A stretch of 64,000 nt of DNA from JAFMJV01 sp963800275 (lineage in GTDB: Bacteria > Chloroflexota > Limnocylindria > Limnocylindrales > CSP1-4): contig CAWDAI010000006.1 of assembly GCA_963800275.1 (NCBI GenBank), forward strand, positions 62,001-126,000. Direction: 5' to 3'. Each line of letters starts with the position of its first letter. Position 1 is the first letter of the stretch. A program made the position numbers and the translations under genes. Positions 53,549-61,338 of this stretch are shown here, one piece after another. The notes beneath the pieces are model-generated. The model saw only the letters and a program-made list of their open reading frames with translations, made no database searches and had not been told where the DNA came from.

Positions 53549-54784
53549 ATGACCGGCACACCTCGCGATCCCGCCGCCCGCCTTGACGAGATCAGCTTCC
53601 TCGCTGACGTGGCCCACCTGGCGGCGAGCGCGCGAACGTGGGAGGACCTCATGGGCACGGTCATCGACCGGGCTCGGGCCGCCTCGCGTGCCGACGTCTG
53701 CTCCCTCTACATCACCGACCGGGACGGCAGCGGCCTGACCCTGGCTGCCACCAACGGGCTGGACCAGGACGCCGTCGGTGTGGCGCGCATGGAGATGGGC
53801 CAGGGCATCACCGGTCTTGCGGCCCAGACGCGCCTCACGGTCATCAGTCCCGACGTCCACCAGGACGAGCGCTTCGCCTGGATCCGCGGCGTGGACCAGG
53901 ACCGTCTGACCTCGTTCTGCTCGGTGCCACTGGTGTGGGAGGAGCAGGTGGTCGGCGTGCTCAACATCCAGACCGCTGAGCACCGTGACTTCCGTCCGGC
54001 CGACATCGGCTTCCTCGAGGCGCTCGCGGGCATGCTCGCGGGTCTCGTCGAGAAGAGCCGCCTGCACGTGGAGGCCGAGCGCCAGCTGGAGCAGCTGCGG
54101 GCCATCGACGAGGCTCGGGCCAAGCTCGTGGCCGTGGTGACCCATGCCCTGCGAACGCCCCTGGCGGTGGTGCGTGCGTACGTGGAGTTGCTCGGCAGCG
54201 CCGCGCGTGAGGGCGGCAGCGCCGCCGCCACCGACTGGGAGGTCGAGGCCCTCAACCAGGTCGATCGACTCGACGAGACCGTCGACGACATCCTCGAGAG
54301 CGTGCGCGTCATGCCCGACGTGCCGACCGAGCTGGTGCCCATCGACCTGAGCGCTGAAGTCGCCAAGGTCATGCGTGAGGTGGCGCCCATGTTGCGCGGG
54401 CGGAGCCTGGAGCTGAGCATGCGCGACGAGCCGCTGGTGGCCCTCGCCTCCAGCGAGATGCTCGGCCGCCTGTTGGGCTACCTCCTGGAGAATGCCTCCA
54501 AGTACGCCCCCGCCCGGGGCTCCATCAACATCTATGGCTGGCGCGAGGGCGACTCCGCCTTCGTCGCGGTCACCGATGATGGGCCGGGCATCCCCGAGCT
54601 CCAGCGCGAGCGCATCTTCGAGCCGTTCGTGCGACTCGACGACTCACCGCGCGGCGCCGGCATCGGCCTCTTCGCCGCCCGCCGGCTGGCGCGCTCCATG
54701 GACGGGGAGCTGACCGTCGAGTCGCGTGCGCCCTACGGCTCGCAGTTCGTGCTGCGCCTGCGCTACGTCGGCTCCGCCCGCTAG
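53549..54784 (+). CDS. GAF-domain sensor histidine kinase
   Basis: This 411-residue cytosolic kinase has a GAF domain (about residues 25-165: LMGTVIDRARAASRADVCSL, FCSVPLVWEEQVVGVLNIQT), a HisKA domain with the phospho-accepting histidine near 199 in VVTHALRTPLAVVRAY, and an ATPase domain with N box LLENASKYAP, DDGPGIP and GAGIGLFAARRLA. No transmembrane segment is seen, so it senses an internal signal such as a small molecule or redox state. Its response regulator is not adjacent; the nearest is at 56.2 kb across amt. The ATG at 53549-53551 has only a weak ribosome site. Confidence 0.92.
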   Translation: MTGTPRDPAARLDEISFLADVAHLAASARTWEDLMGTVIDRARAASRADVCSLYITDRDGSGLTLAATNGLDQDAVGVARMEMGQGITGLAAQTRLTVISPDVHQDERFAWIRGVDQDRLTSFCSVPLVWEEQVVGVLNIQTAEHRDFRPADIGFLEALAGMLAGLVEKSRLHVEAERQLEQLRAIDEARAKLVAVVTHALRTPLAVVRAYVELLGSAAREGGSAAATDWEVEALNQVDRLDETVDDILESVRVMPDVPTELVPIDLSAEVAKVMREVAPMLRGRSLELSMRDEPLVALASSEMLGRLLGYLLENASKYAPARGSINIYGWREGDSAFVAVTDDGPGIPELQRERIFEPFVRLDDSPRGAGIGLFAARRLARSMDGELTVESRAPYGSQFVLRLRYVGSAR

Positions 54785-54797
54785 GAGGGGGTCGGGT

Positions 54798-56060
54798 TTA
54801 CAGCCCCGGCTCGGCCACGCTCGCGGGCAGCGTGCCGTCGACGGTCCCGGCCCACGGCACGTAGGCCGTCTCGCCGTGCACGGACACGTCGAGCCCCGCC
54901 TGCTCGGTCTCTTCGGTCACGCGCAGCCCGATGGCCACGTCGATGACCTTGATGATGACGAAGGTGCCCACGCCGGCGAAGACGACGGTGAAGACCGTGG
55001 CCACGATCTGGATGAGGAGCTGCTGCGGGTCGCCGTCGATGAGGCCGGACACGCCACCGACCGCGGCGACCGCGAAGACGCCCGTGCCGATGGCGCCCCA
55101 GATGCCGCCGACACCGTGCACCGAGAAGACGTCGAGCGAGTCGTCGATGGCGAGGCGCTCGCGCAGCAGGGTGATGCCGAAGCAGAGGGCGCCCGCCACC
55201 AGGCCCAGGACCAGCGCGCCGCCGACCTCGACGTAGCCCGCAGCGGGAGTGATGGCCACCAGCCCGGCGACCGCACCGGCGGCGGCGCCAACGACGCTGA
55301 CCTTGCGGTTGGTCAGGTAGGAGACGCCCACCCAGGTGAGCACGCCGGCGGCGGCCGACACGGTGGTGACCATGAGGGCCTGCGCGGCCTGCTCGTTGGC
55401 GCCAAGGGCGGAGCCGGCGTTGAAGCCGAACCAGCCGAACCAGAGCAGGCCCGCGCCCAGCACCGTCATGGGAACGTCGTGGGGCTCCACGTGGTGGCCC
55501 CGCAGTCGGCGGCCCATGACCAGGGCCACCACCAGGGCTGACACGCCCGAGGCGATGTGGACCACGGTGCCGCCGGCGAAGTCGAGCGCGCCCAGCTGGG
55601 CCAGGATGCCGCCGCCCCAGACCATGTGGGCCATGGGCGAGTAGATGAGCAGCGACCAGGCCACGGTGAAGACGACGAACGCGGCGAAGCGCTTGCGCTC
55701 GGCGAAGGCGCCGCTGATGAGGGCCGGTGTGATGGCCGCGAACATCATCTGGAAGGTGGCGAAGAGGACGAAGGGGATGGTGCTGCCCTCGGCCGGGGCC
55801 ATACCCACGCCCTGGAAGAGGACGTAGTCGAAGCCGCCCACGATGCCGAGGTCGCCGATCGAGGTGCCGAAGGCCAGGCTGAAGCCGACGACCACCCACA
55901 CCACCGTCACGATGGCCAGCCCGAAGAAGCTGTGCATGATGGTCGAGAGGACGTTGTTGGCGCGCACGAGCCCGCCGTAGAAGAGCGCCAGCCCTGGCAG
56001 CATCAGCATCACCAGTGCTGTGGACATGAGCATCCAGGCGGTGTCGCCAGTGTCGATCAT
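54798..56060 (-). CDS. amt: ammonium transporter
   Basis: This 420-residue Amt/Rh channel has eleven hydrophobic segments. Typical parts are LPGLALFYGGLVRANNVLSTIMH (helix 1), FATFQMMFAAITPALISGAFAERKRF, GWFGFNAGSALGANEQAAQALM with the pore region, and the histidines in GGTVVHIASG and VHGVGGIWGAIGTG. The first helix starts at the N-terminus without a cleavable signal. It converges with the histidine kinase 13 bases away and follows the response-regulator gene on the same strand after a 158-base gap. There is no glnK next to it. Confidence 0.95.
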   Translation of the reverse strand: MIDTGDTAWMLMSTALVMLMLPGLALFYGGLVRANNVLSTIMHSFFGLAIVTVVWVVVGFSLAFGTSIGDLGIVGGFDYVLFQGVGMAPAEGSTIPFVLFATFQMMFAAITPALISGAFAERKRFAAFVVFTVAWSLLIYSPMAHMVWGGGILAQLGALDFAGGTVVHIASGVSALVVALVMGRRLRGHHVEPHDVPMTVLGAGLLWFGWFGFNAGSALGANEQAAQALMVTTVSAAAGVLTWVGVSYLTNRKVSVVGAAAGAVAGLVAITPAAGYVEVGGALVLGLVAGALCFGITLLRERLAIDDSLDVFSVHGVGGIWGAIGTGVFAVAAVGGVSGLIDGDPQQLLIQIVATVFTVVFAGVGTFVIIKVIDVAIGLRVTEETEQAGLDVSVHGETAYVPWAGTVDGTLPASVAEPGL

Positions 56061-56218
56061 CGAGATGGTCCCTCTTGCGTGGGGTCAGCCCCTTGAGCTC
56101 ACGGGCGTGGTCTGCCCGCCCCTCCACACCGGACCTTAGGAACCCGCGCAGGTCACGTCAGCAACAGGAGGGTCCGGATGCGGTAACCCGGCGGTGCACC
56201 TTCGGTTGCGGGCGAGTT
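56061..56218 (-). promoter_or_regulatory. amt upstream region
   Basis: This 158-base gap between the response regulator and amt should contain the amt promoter. A GTTAC-N6-CGGAC sequence (minus strand, near 56173-56188) only partly resembles the actinobacterial GlnR half-site pattern; I give it low weight. Confidence 0.3.
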
Positions 56219-56935
56219 TCAGGCGTCGAGTCGGTAGCCCACGCCGCGTACGGCCAGGGGCACGGGCGCGCCCGCGGCCACCAGCTTCTCGCGCAGCCGT
56301 GCCAGGTGCGGTTTCAGCCACAGCGGATCGGGATCGGGCACGTCGGGCCAGCCGGCCGCGAGGAGCTCCTCATGCGGCACGACCTCGCCCAGCCGCTCCA
56401 CCATCGCCTGCAGCAGTCGATACTCGGTGACGGTCGTGGGCAGGGCCGTACCCTGCCAACGGATCTCGTGGCGTCGTCGGTCGAGCTCGTAGCCGGAGGG
56501 ATCGCCCTTGCCGCGCTCGCCGCGGCTGCCGCTGGCGCGGCGGGAGACGGCCCGGACCCGGGCCAGCAGCTCCTCGGCACGAAATGGCTTGCGCACGTAG
56601 TCGTCGGCGCCGGTGTCGAGCAGCTCCACGGTCGCTGCCTGATCATGCTCGCCCGAGACCACGATGATGGGCGTGTCACTCACGTCGCGGATGCGGCGGC
56701 AGACCGTGGCGCCATCCATGCCCGGCATGGCCAGGTCCAGCAGCACCAGGTCGGGCTCATCGTCGCGGAAGCGGCGCAGCGCCTCGTCGCCGTCGTAGGC
56801 GGCGATGATCCGATGACCCGCCTGGCCCAGCAGCGCACCGAGGGCACCGACCATGGCGGGCTCGTCGTCGACCACCAGGATCTTGAGCGCTGGCCCGGCC
56901 GGGCTCTGGCCGGGCTCTCCACCTGGCATGGTCAT
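56219..56935 (-). CDS. OmpR/KdpE-type response regulator
   Basis: This 238-residue regulator has a receiver domain (ILVVDDEPAMVGAL; phospho-acceptor in LVLLDLAMPGMDG; lysine in DDYVRKPF) and a C-terminal winged helix (RRHEIRWQGTALPTTVTEYRLLQAM, LWLKPHLARLREKL, VRGVGYRL), as in KdpE. Its ATG overlaps the stop of argR (ATGA at 56932-56935). A two-component regulator coupled to argR and upstream of amt suggests nitrogen or arginine control. The orphan GAF kinase at 53.5 kb is a possible partner. This pairing is inference. Confidence 0.9.
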   Translation of the reverse strand: MTMPGGEPGQSPAGPALKILVVDDEPAMVGALGALLGQAGHRIIAAYDGDEALRRFRDDEPDLVLLDLAMPGMDGATVCRRIRDVSDTPIIVVSGEHDQAATVELLDTGADDYVRKPFRAEELLARVRAVSRRASGSRGERGKGDPSGYELDRRRHEIRWQGTALPTTVTEYRLLQAMVERLGEVVPHEELLAAGWPDVPDPDPLWLKPHLARLREKLVAAGAPVPLAVRGVGYRLDA

Positions 56936-57453
56936 GGTCTGCTACCCCTCGTCATCACCGTCGCTCGCAGCGCCTCGAACCGGGCCAGCCACTCGTCCAG
57001 ACGGCCCGCATCCGCGAACAGCACCAGGATGGTGTTGTCGCCCGCGAGGGTGCCTTCCTGCTCCTCGAAGCTCAATTCGTCGATGGCCTGGCCGATGGCG
57101 TTGGCCACGCCAGCCTCGGAGATCAGCAGCAGCGTCAGTCCCGAGCGGCCGATCCTGATCGGATACTCCGCGAGCACGCGACGCAATCGTTCGTCCCTGT
57201 CGTCCGCAGGCAGCGCGCTCAGGTCGCCTGGCCACGCGTAGATGTGACGCCCATGGTAGGCCACCTTGACCAGTCCCAGCTCAGCGATATCCCGGCTGAC
57301 CGTAGCCTGCGTCACCGCGAACCCCTGGGCTTCGAGCAGGCTCACCAGCTCATGCTGGCTGGCCACCACCCGGGACGACACCAGCTCCCGCAACGACCGT
57401 TGCCGGGCTCGCTTGAGAGCACGCGCGGACGTCTCGGTTCGGGCGGGGTTCAT
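56932..57453 (-). CDS. argR: arginine repressor
   Basis: This 173-residue ArgR/AhrC has an N-terminal winged helix (ELVSSRVVASQHELVSLLEA, VTQATVSRDIAELGLVKV) and a C-terminal hexamerisation domain that binds arginine, including SEAGVANAIGQAIDEL and GTLAGDNTILVLF. The ATG at 57451-57453 is used as the first in-frame ATG without family extension; no clear ribosome site precedes it. No arginine biosynthesis genes lie nearby in the window. It is divergent from thrC. Confidence 0.92.
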   Translation of the reverse strand: MNPARTETSARALKRARQRSLRELVSSRVVASQHELVSLLEAQGFAVTQATVSRDIAELGLVKVAYHGRHIYAWPGDLSALPADDRDERLRRVLAEYPIRIGRSGLTLLLISEAGVANAIGQAIDELSFEEQEGTLAGDNTILVLFADAGRLDEWLARFEALRATVMTRGSRP

Positions 57454-57788
57454 GGTGAGTGAGTATACAGACCCCGGGCGTATCACTATGCAGTCCTGAG
57501 CGTGAGGCCGGGCCGAGGGACGAGCACATCATGCATATATGAGTAGCGGCCTTGTCATTCCTCCCAGGAGCCTGCTATGGTTCGCGGTGATGCAGCCGCA
57601 CGGTACTCGCATGGCGATGCCCGAGGCCCCGCCGGGATCGGTCGGGGTCTGAGGGAGCGCGCCCACGAGCGACGCCCATCAGACCGGATCCCCGGGGCCG
57701 CGACCGACGCACGAAGGTCGCGGCCTTCGTGATTCCTGAGCAGCCCAGGCCGAGTTCGGCCGCTCATCGACCGAGAGGATCCCCCCTG
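57454..57788. promoter_or_regulatory. divergent argR/thrC region with a possible RNA switch
   Basis: This 335-base gap holds the argR promoter and the thrC leader. The AT-rich pieces GAGTATACAG (about 57464-57473) and CATGCATATATGAGTA (about 57530-57545) are the only such stretches and could be ARG-box-like half-sites; this is weak. Close to thrC are two overlapping hairpins (listed separately). Confidence 0.45.
57696..57731 (+). promoter_or_regulatory. two mutually exclusive hairpins in the thrC leader
   Basis: Hairpin 1 pairs GGCCGCGACC (57696-57705) with GGTCGCGGCC (57716-57725). Hairpin 2 pairs CACGAAGG (57710-57717) with CCTTCGTG (57724-57731). All pairs are perfect. They share 57716-57725 and so cannot coexist. 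They end 57 bases before the thrC ATG. This could be an attenuator or translational switch, though no U-run follows. Confidence 0.45.
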
Positions 57789-59153
57789 ATGACGCAGATC
57801 GCTACCCGCCCGCAACCCCTCACCGGCGACGCCCACACCGGCCCCTTCGGGGGCCTGAGCCAGACACCCGGCGGCAGGGTTGACTTCGTGCCCGGCTATA
57901 CGGGCCTGCGCTGCCGCGCCTGCGGCACGGACACACCCGACGGACCCGTCTTCGTGTGCAGCCGTTGCTTCGGCCCGCTGGAGCCGGTCTATGACCTTGC
58001 CGCCATCGGCTCCCGCCTGAGCCGGGACGTACTCGACGCCCGCGAGGCCACGGTCTGGCGATACGCCGAGCTCCTGCCCGTGACCGAGCTGCCGTCGGGC
58101 GGGCTGCGCGTGGGGCAGTCCCCGCTGATCGAGGCTCCGCGCCTGGCGGCGCGGATCGGCCTCGAACGCCTGTGGGTCAAGGACGACTCTCGCAACCCCA
58201 CGCTCTCCTTCAAGGACCGGCCCGTGTCGGTGGCTGCGGCGCGGGCCAAGGCCTGGGGCTTCCACACGCTCGCCTGTGCCTCGACCGGCAACCTCTCGGC
58301 GGCGGTGGCGGCAGCTGCCGCGGCGCAAGGGCTGCGCGCGGTGGTCTTCATCCCCGCCGACCTGGAAGCGGCCAAGGTGGCCCAGGCCCAGGCGCTCGGG
58401 GCCACCGTGGTGCGTGTCGACGGCCCCTATGACGATGTCAACCGACTGTGCCTCCAGCTGAGCGACGAGCTCGAAGGCTGGGCGGTGCTCAACGTCAACC
58501 TGCGTCCCTTCTACGCCGAGGGCTCCAAGACCATCTCCTTCGAGATCGCCCAGCAGCTGGGCTGGCGCGCACCCGACGTGCTGGTGGCGCCGCTGGCCTC
58601 GGGCTCGATGTACACCAAGCTCAAGCGCGGTTTCGCCGAGCTGGTGGCCGTCGGACTGCTCGACGACGAGTCCGTGCGTTTCTTCGGCGGGCAGGCCGAC
58701 GGCTGCAGCCCCATCGCCACGGCCTTCGCGGCCGGCAGCGAGATCGTCCGCCCCGTGGAGCGGCCGGACACCATCGTGCGCTCGCTCGCCATCGGATCCC
58801 CGGCCGACGGCAGCTATGCCATACGCCAGGCTCGCGACAGCGGCGCCGCCATCCTGGGGGTACCCGACGAGACCACCACCGACAGCATCCGCCTCCTCGC
58901 CGAGACGGAGGGCATCCTCACCGAGACCGCCGGCGGCGTGACCCTCGCTGCCCTGCGGCGGGCCATCGACGAGGGCTGGATCAGCCGCAAGGAGGAGACC
59001 GTGCTGGTCATCACGGGCAATGGTCTCAAGACGCTCGACGTGCTCGCCGGCACGGCTTCGGACGCCCGGTCCGAGCCGATCGCCCCGACCCTCTCGGCAT
59101 TCGAGGCGTGGTGGGGCGATAGCGACGAGGCGTCCGCGCCCTCGTCCCGGTAG
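57789..59153 (+). CDS. thrC: threonine synthase
   Basis: This 454-residue PLP enzyme makes threonine from O-phosphohomoserine. An N-terminal zinc-ribbon-like piece (CRACGTDTPDGPVFVCSRCFGPL) precedes the catalytic domain with the PLP lysine in NPTLSFKDRPVSVAA near residue 145, STGNLSAAVAAAAA, the phosphate loop region LASGSMYTKLKRGF and ETAGGVTLAALRRA. The ATG at 57789-57791 follows GAGAGGATC. The last ten or so residues (EASAPSSR) overlap, on the other strand, a transposase-like remnant, so the C-terminus was perhaps altered by an insertion. Confidence 0.93.
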   Translation: MTQIATRPQPLTGDAHTGPFGGLSQTPGGRVDFVPGYTGLRCRACGTDTPDGPVFVCSRCFGPLEPVYDLAAIGSRLSRDVLDAREATVWRYAELLPVTELPSGGLRVGQSPLIEAPRLAARIGLERLWVKDDSRNPTLSFKDRPVSVAAARAKAWGFHTLACASTGNLSAAVAAAAAAQGLRAVVFIPADLEAAKVAQAQALGATVVRVDGPYDDVNRLCLQLSDELEGWAVLNVNLRPFYAEGSKTISFEIAQQLGWRAPDVLVAPLASGSMYTKLKRGFAELVAVGLLDDESVRFFGGQADGCSPIATAFAAGSEIVRPVERPDTIVRSLAIGSPADGSYAIRQARDSGAAILGVPDETTTDSIRLLAETEGILTETAGGVTLAALRRAIDEGWISRKEETVLVITGNGLKTLDVLAGTASDARSEPIAPTLSAFEAWWGDSDEASAPSSR

Positions 59154-59302
59154 CGGGCGAGGAGCCGGCGGACCGAGCGCACCGAGAGGTGCGGATAGCG
59201 AGCGGCCTCGGCCGCGGCCAGCTCGCCCGCGAGGATGTGGTTGAGGACATACAGCCGCTGCTGTGCTCGCTGGTCCAACGTGATCGCCTCCCTCGTCTCC
59301 AT
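59110..59302 (-). pseudogene. transposase N-terminal remnant (ISNCY-like helix-turn-helix)
   Basis: On the minus strand from the ATG at 59300-59302 the frame reads METREAITLDQRAQQRLYVL then NHILAGELAAAEAARYPHLS and VRSVRRLLARYRDEGADASS. This resembles the N-terminal helix-turn-helix of ISNCY-type transposases (pattern QxRLxVLNxxxxGxLxxxEAAxxLxLSxRxxRRLLxxYRxEG). After about 65 residues it runs into antisense thrC and the catalytic part is missing. It is a remnant of an insertion next to thrC. No flanking terminal repeats were identified. Confidence 0.7.
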
Positions 59303-59629
59303 GTGTTCGAGGGCGACGAAGTCGCTGGCCCCTTGGAGCTGACAGTTACGCTGGCCGTTCACAGGGCTCCCGTCCCGACTTGACGTGGCCGCGACCGTCC
59401 GCCACACTGCGTCACCTGATGACCCATCTGTGGTTCCCCAAGCCGAAGCACGCGCGGCCCTGCCTGGAGGCAGTGGCCTAGGCGACTTCGCTCGGGAGAC
59501 CGACTCGGGGCCGCCAGGCCGGCTCCGAGGGCCGCAGACACCGATCGAGGTGACTGCGGTCTTTTTGTTTGGCTCGGAGCCGGTCCCGCAGCGCTGACAC
59601 CCACCATCCGACCGACGACGAGGACTTCG
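59303..59629 (+). promoter_or_regulatory. dapB leader and promoter region
   Basis: This 327-base gap holds no gene. A TTGACG (59380-59385) with CACACT 17 bases later (59403-59408) is a possible promoter, the -10 being weak. A nested hairpin with a T-rich run (59519-59583) lies in the resulting leader. Confidence 0.45.
59519..59583 (+). terminator. nested terminator/attenuator hairpin upstream of dapB
   Basis: The inner hairpin pairs GGCCGCAGACACC (59530-59542) with GGTGACTGCGGTC (59549-59561), two mismatches, and is followed by TTTTTGTTT (59562-59570). The outer arms CCGGCTCCGAG (59519-59529) and CTCGGAGCCGG (59573-59583) pair perfectly around the whole. The inner part alone is a good intrinsic terminator. 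The outer stem suggests a regulated switch ahead of the lysine operon. Confidence 0.7.
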
Positions 59630-60385
59630 ATGATGCGAGCACTGATCACCGGCAGCGGCAACATGGGCCGGGCTATCGCGAGCGGACTGGCGCCGCGCGG
59701 GGACGAGGTCGCGGCCGTGGCCGGGCGAGCGTCGGGCTACCCCGCAGCGTCTGAGGTCGGGCCGGTCGACGTCGCCTTCGAGTTCAGCCACGACTCCACC
59801 CTGCTCAGGCATATCAGCCTCGGGCTCGAGGCAGGTTGCCGGGCCTTCGTCATCGGCACCACCGGTTGGACCACCGACACCGAGACCGGCCGCCGGCTCG
59901 TGCGCCTGATCGACGAGTCCGGCTCGCGTGCCGTCGTCGCTCCCACCTTCAGCCTCGGGGCCGTCCTTTTCGGCGAGATCGCGGAGTACGCGGCCCGGCT
60001 CTTCGGCCCCTTCACCGATTACGACCCCTACCTCTTCGAGCAGCACCGGGCGGCCAAGGCTGACCGGCCCTCGGGGACCGCCTTGGCCGTGGCCAACCGA
60101 CTGGTCCCATTCCTGAAGGCGAAGCGCGAGGCGCGCCTGGCCGACGGGTCGGGTGTGCCGGATCCTGCCGTGCTGGAGATCGTGGCCCTGCGCGCCGGCA
60201 GCCACCCCGGGACCCACACCGTCGGCTTCGACGGCCCCGGCGAGTCGCTGCAGGTGCGCATCGAGGCCCGCGACCGCAGCGCGTACGTGGCCGGAGCCCT
60301 GCTCGCGGCGGACACGCTCATGGAACAGCCCACGCGCACCGGCATCACCGCCTTCACCGACCTGGTCCGGGAACGGACCGCCTGA
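59630..60385 (+). CDS. dapB: 4-hydroxy-tetrahydrodipicolinate reductase
   Basis: This 251-residue NAD(P)H enzyme makes the second step committed to diaminopimelate and lysine. The nucleotide-binding motif ITGSGNMGRAIASGL is at the N-terminus, FEFSHDSTLLRHI and VIGTTGWT near residue 75, and the substrate motif EQHRAAKADRPSGTALAVA near 140 (one His of the usual pair, with Lys). The cofactor loop and length are slightly divergent from the E. coli type. ATG at 59630 (followed by a second ATG) has a GAGGA element upstream. It is followed by dapA after 23 bases. Confidence 0.9.
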   Translation: MMRALITGSGNMGRAIASGLAPRGDEVAAVAGRASGYPAASEVGPVDVAFEFSHDSTLLRHISLGLEAGCRAFVIGTTGWTTDTETGRRLVRLIDESGSRAVVAPTFSLGAVLFGEIAEYAARLFGPFTDYDPYLFEQHRAAKADRPSGTALAVANRLVPFLKAKREARLADGSGVPDPAVLEIVALRAGSHPGTHTVGFDGPGESLQVRIEARDRSAYVAGALLAADTLMEQPTRTGITAFTDLVRERTA

Positions 60386-60408
60386 GCTTCATCGAAAGGA
60401 ACACGACC

Positions 60409-61338
60409 ATGGCCACGACCCCGACCCTGCACGGCGCCATCACTGCGCTCGTCACGCCCATGCACGCCGACGGCTCGCTCGACGAAGAGACCCTCGTCGC
60501 GCTGGTCGAGCGCCAGCTCGACGCCGGTATCAACGGACTGGTACCGGTGGGCACCACCGGCGAGTCGCCCACGCTCTCCGCCGAGGAGGACCAGCGCGTC
60601 ATCGCCCTGACCGTGGAGACGGTCCGTCGCCGCGGCCTCGCCGGGACCGTCCCGGTCATCGCCGGCACCGGCTCCAACGTCACCGAGCACGCCATCACCT
60701 ACACGCGGGCGGCGGCCGCCCTGGGGGCCGATGCTGCCCTCGTGGTCTCGCCCTACTACAACAAGCCCGACCAGCGCATGCTGGAGGCCCACTACCGGGC
60801 CGTCGCCGACGAGGGCGGCCTGCCGGTCGTGGTCTACAACGTGCCCGGACGCACGGGCGGCAACGTCGCGGCCGCCACGCTCATGCGCCTGGCGGAGCAT
60901 CCGGGCATCGTGGCCGTGAAGGAGGCGTCGGCCAACATGGAGCAGATCATGACCATCGTGCGCGAACGCCCCGCTGGCTTCGCGGTCCTCTCGGGTGACG
61001 ACAGCTGGACCCTGCCCGTCATGGGTGTCGGCGGCGATGGCGTCATCTCGGTGGCGTCCAACGAGGTCCCGTCCGCGATGGTCGAGCTGTGTGCCGCCGC
61101 CGCCCGTGGCGACATGGTCACCGCCCGCGAGATCCACTACCGCTACCTTGACCTCATGCGTGTCAACTTCATCACCACCAGCCCCTCGCCGGTGAAGGCG
61201 GCGATGGCCGAGATGGGCCTCATCACCGATGCCCTGCGCATGCCCATGATGCCGCTCGACGAGGCCAACCGAGCCCAGGTCCGCGCTGTCCTGGCCGATC
61301 TGGGCCTGCTGCAGACGGCGACCGAGGCGGTCGCATGA
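60409..61338 (+). CDS. dapA: 4-hydroxy-tetrahydrodipicolinate synthase
   Basis: This 309-residue aldolase condenses pyruvate with aspartate semialdehyde. The family motifs are all present: GAITALVTPMHADGSLD, GLVPVGTTGESPTLSAEE, the tyrosine in VVSPYYNKP and VVYNVPGRTG, and the Schiff-base lysine in IVAVKEASANMEQI. Unlike the DHDPS-like gene at 12.4 kb, its active site is complete. GAAAGGA precedes the ATG. Its stop overlaps dapD as ATGA. Confidence 0.96.
   Translation: MATTPTLHGAITALVTPMHADGSLDEETLVALVERQLDAGINGLVPVGTTGESPTLSAEEDQRVIALTVETVRRRGLAGTVPVIAGTGSNVTEHAITYTRAAAALGADAALVVSPYYNKPDQRMLEAHYRAVADEGGLPVVVYNVPGRTGGNVAAATLMRLAEHPGIVAVKEASANMEQIMTIVRERPAGFAVLSGDDSWTLPVMGVGGDGVISVASNEVPSAMVELCAAAARGDMVTAREIHYRYLDLMRVNFITTSPSPVKAAMAEMGLITDALRMPMMPLDEANRAQVRAVLADLGLLQTATEAVA

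Noticed and set aside
57500..57788. T-box leader upstream of thrC
   Set aside because: The conserved T-box sequence (GGUGGNACCGCG type) is absent.
59384..59597. Small coding gene in the dapB leader
   Set aside because: The open frame has no plausible ribosome site and coincides with the terminator hairpin.
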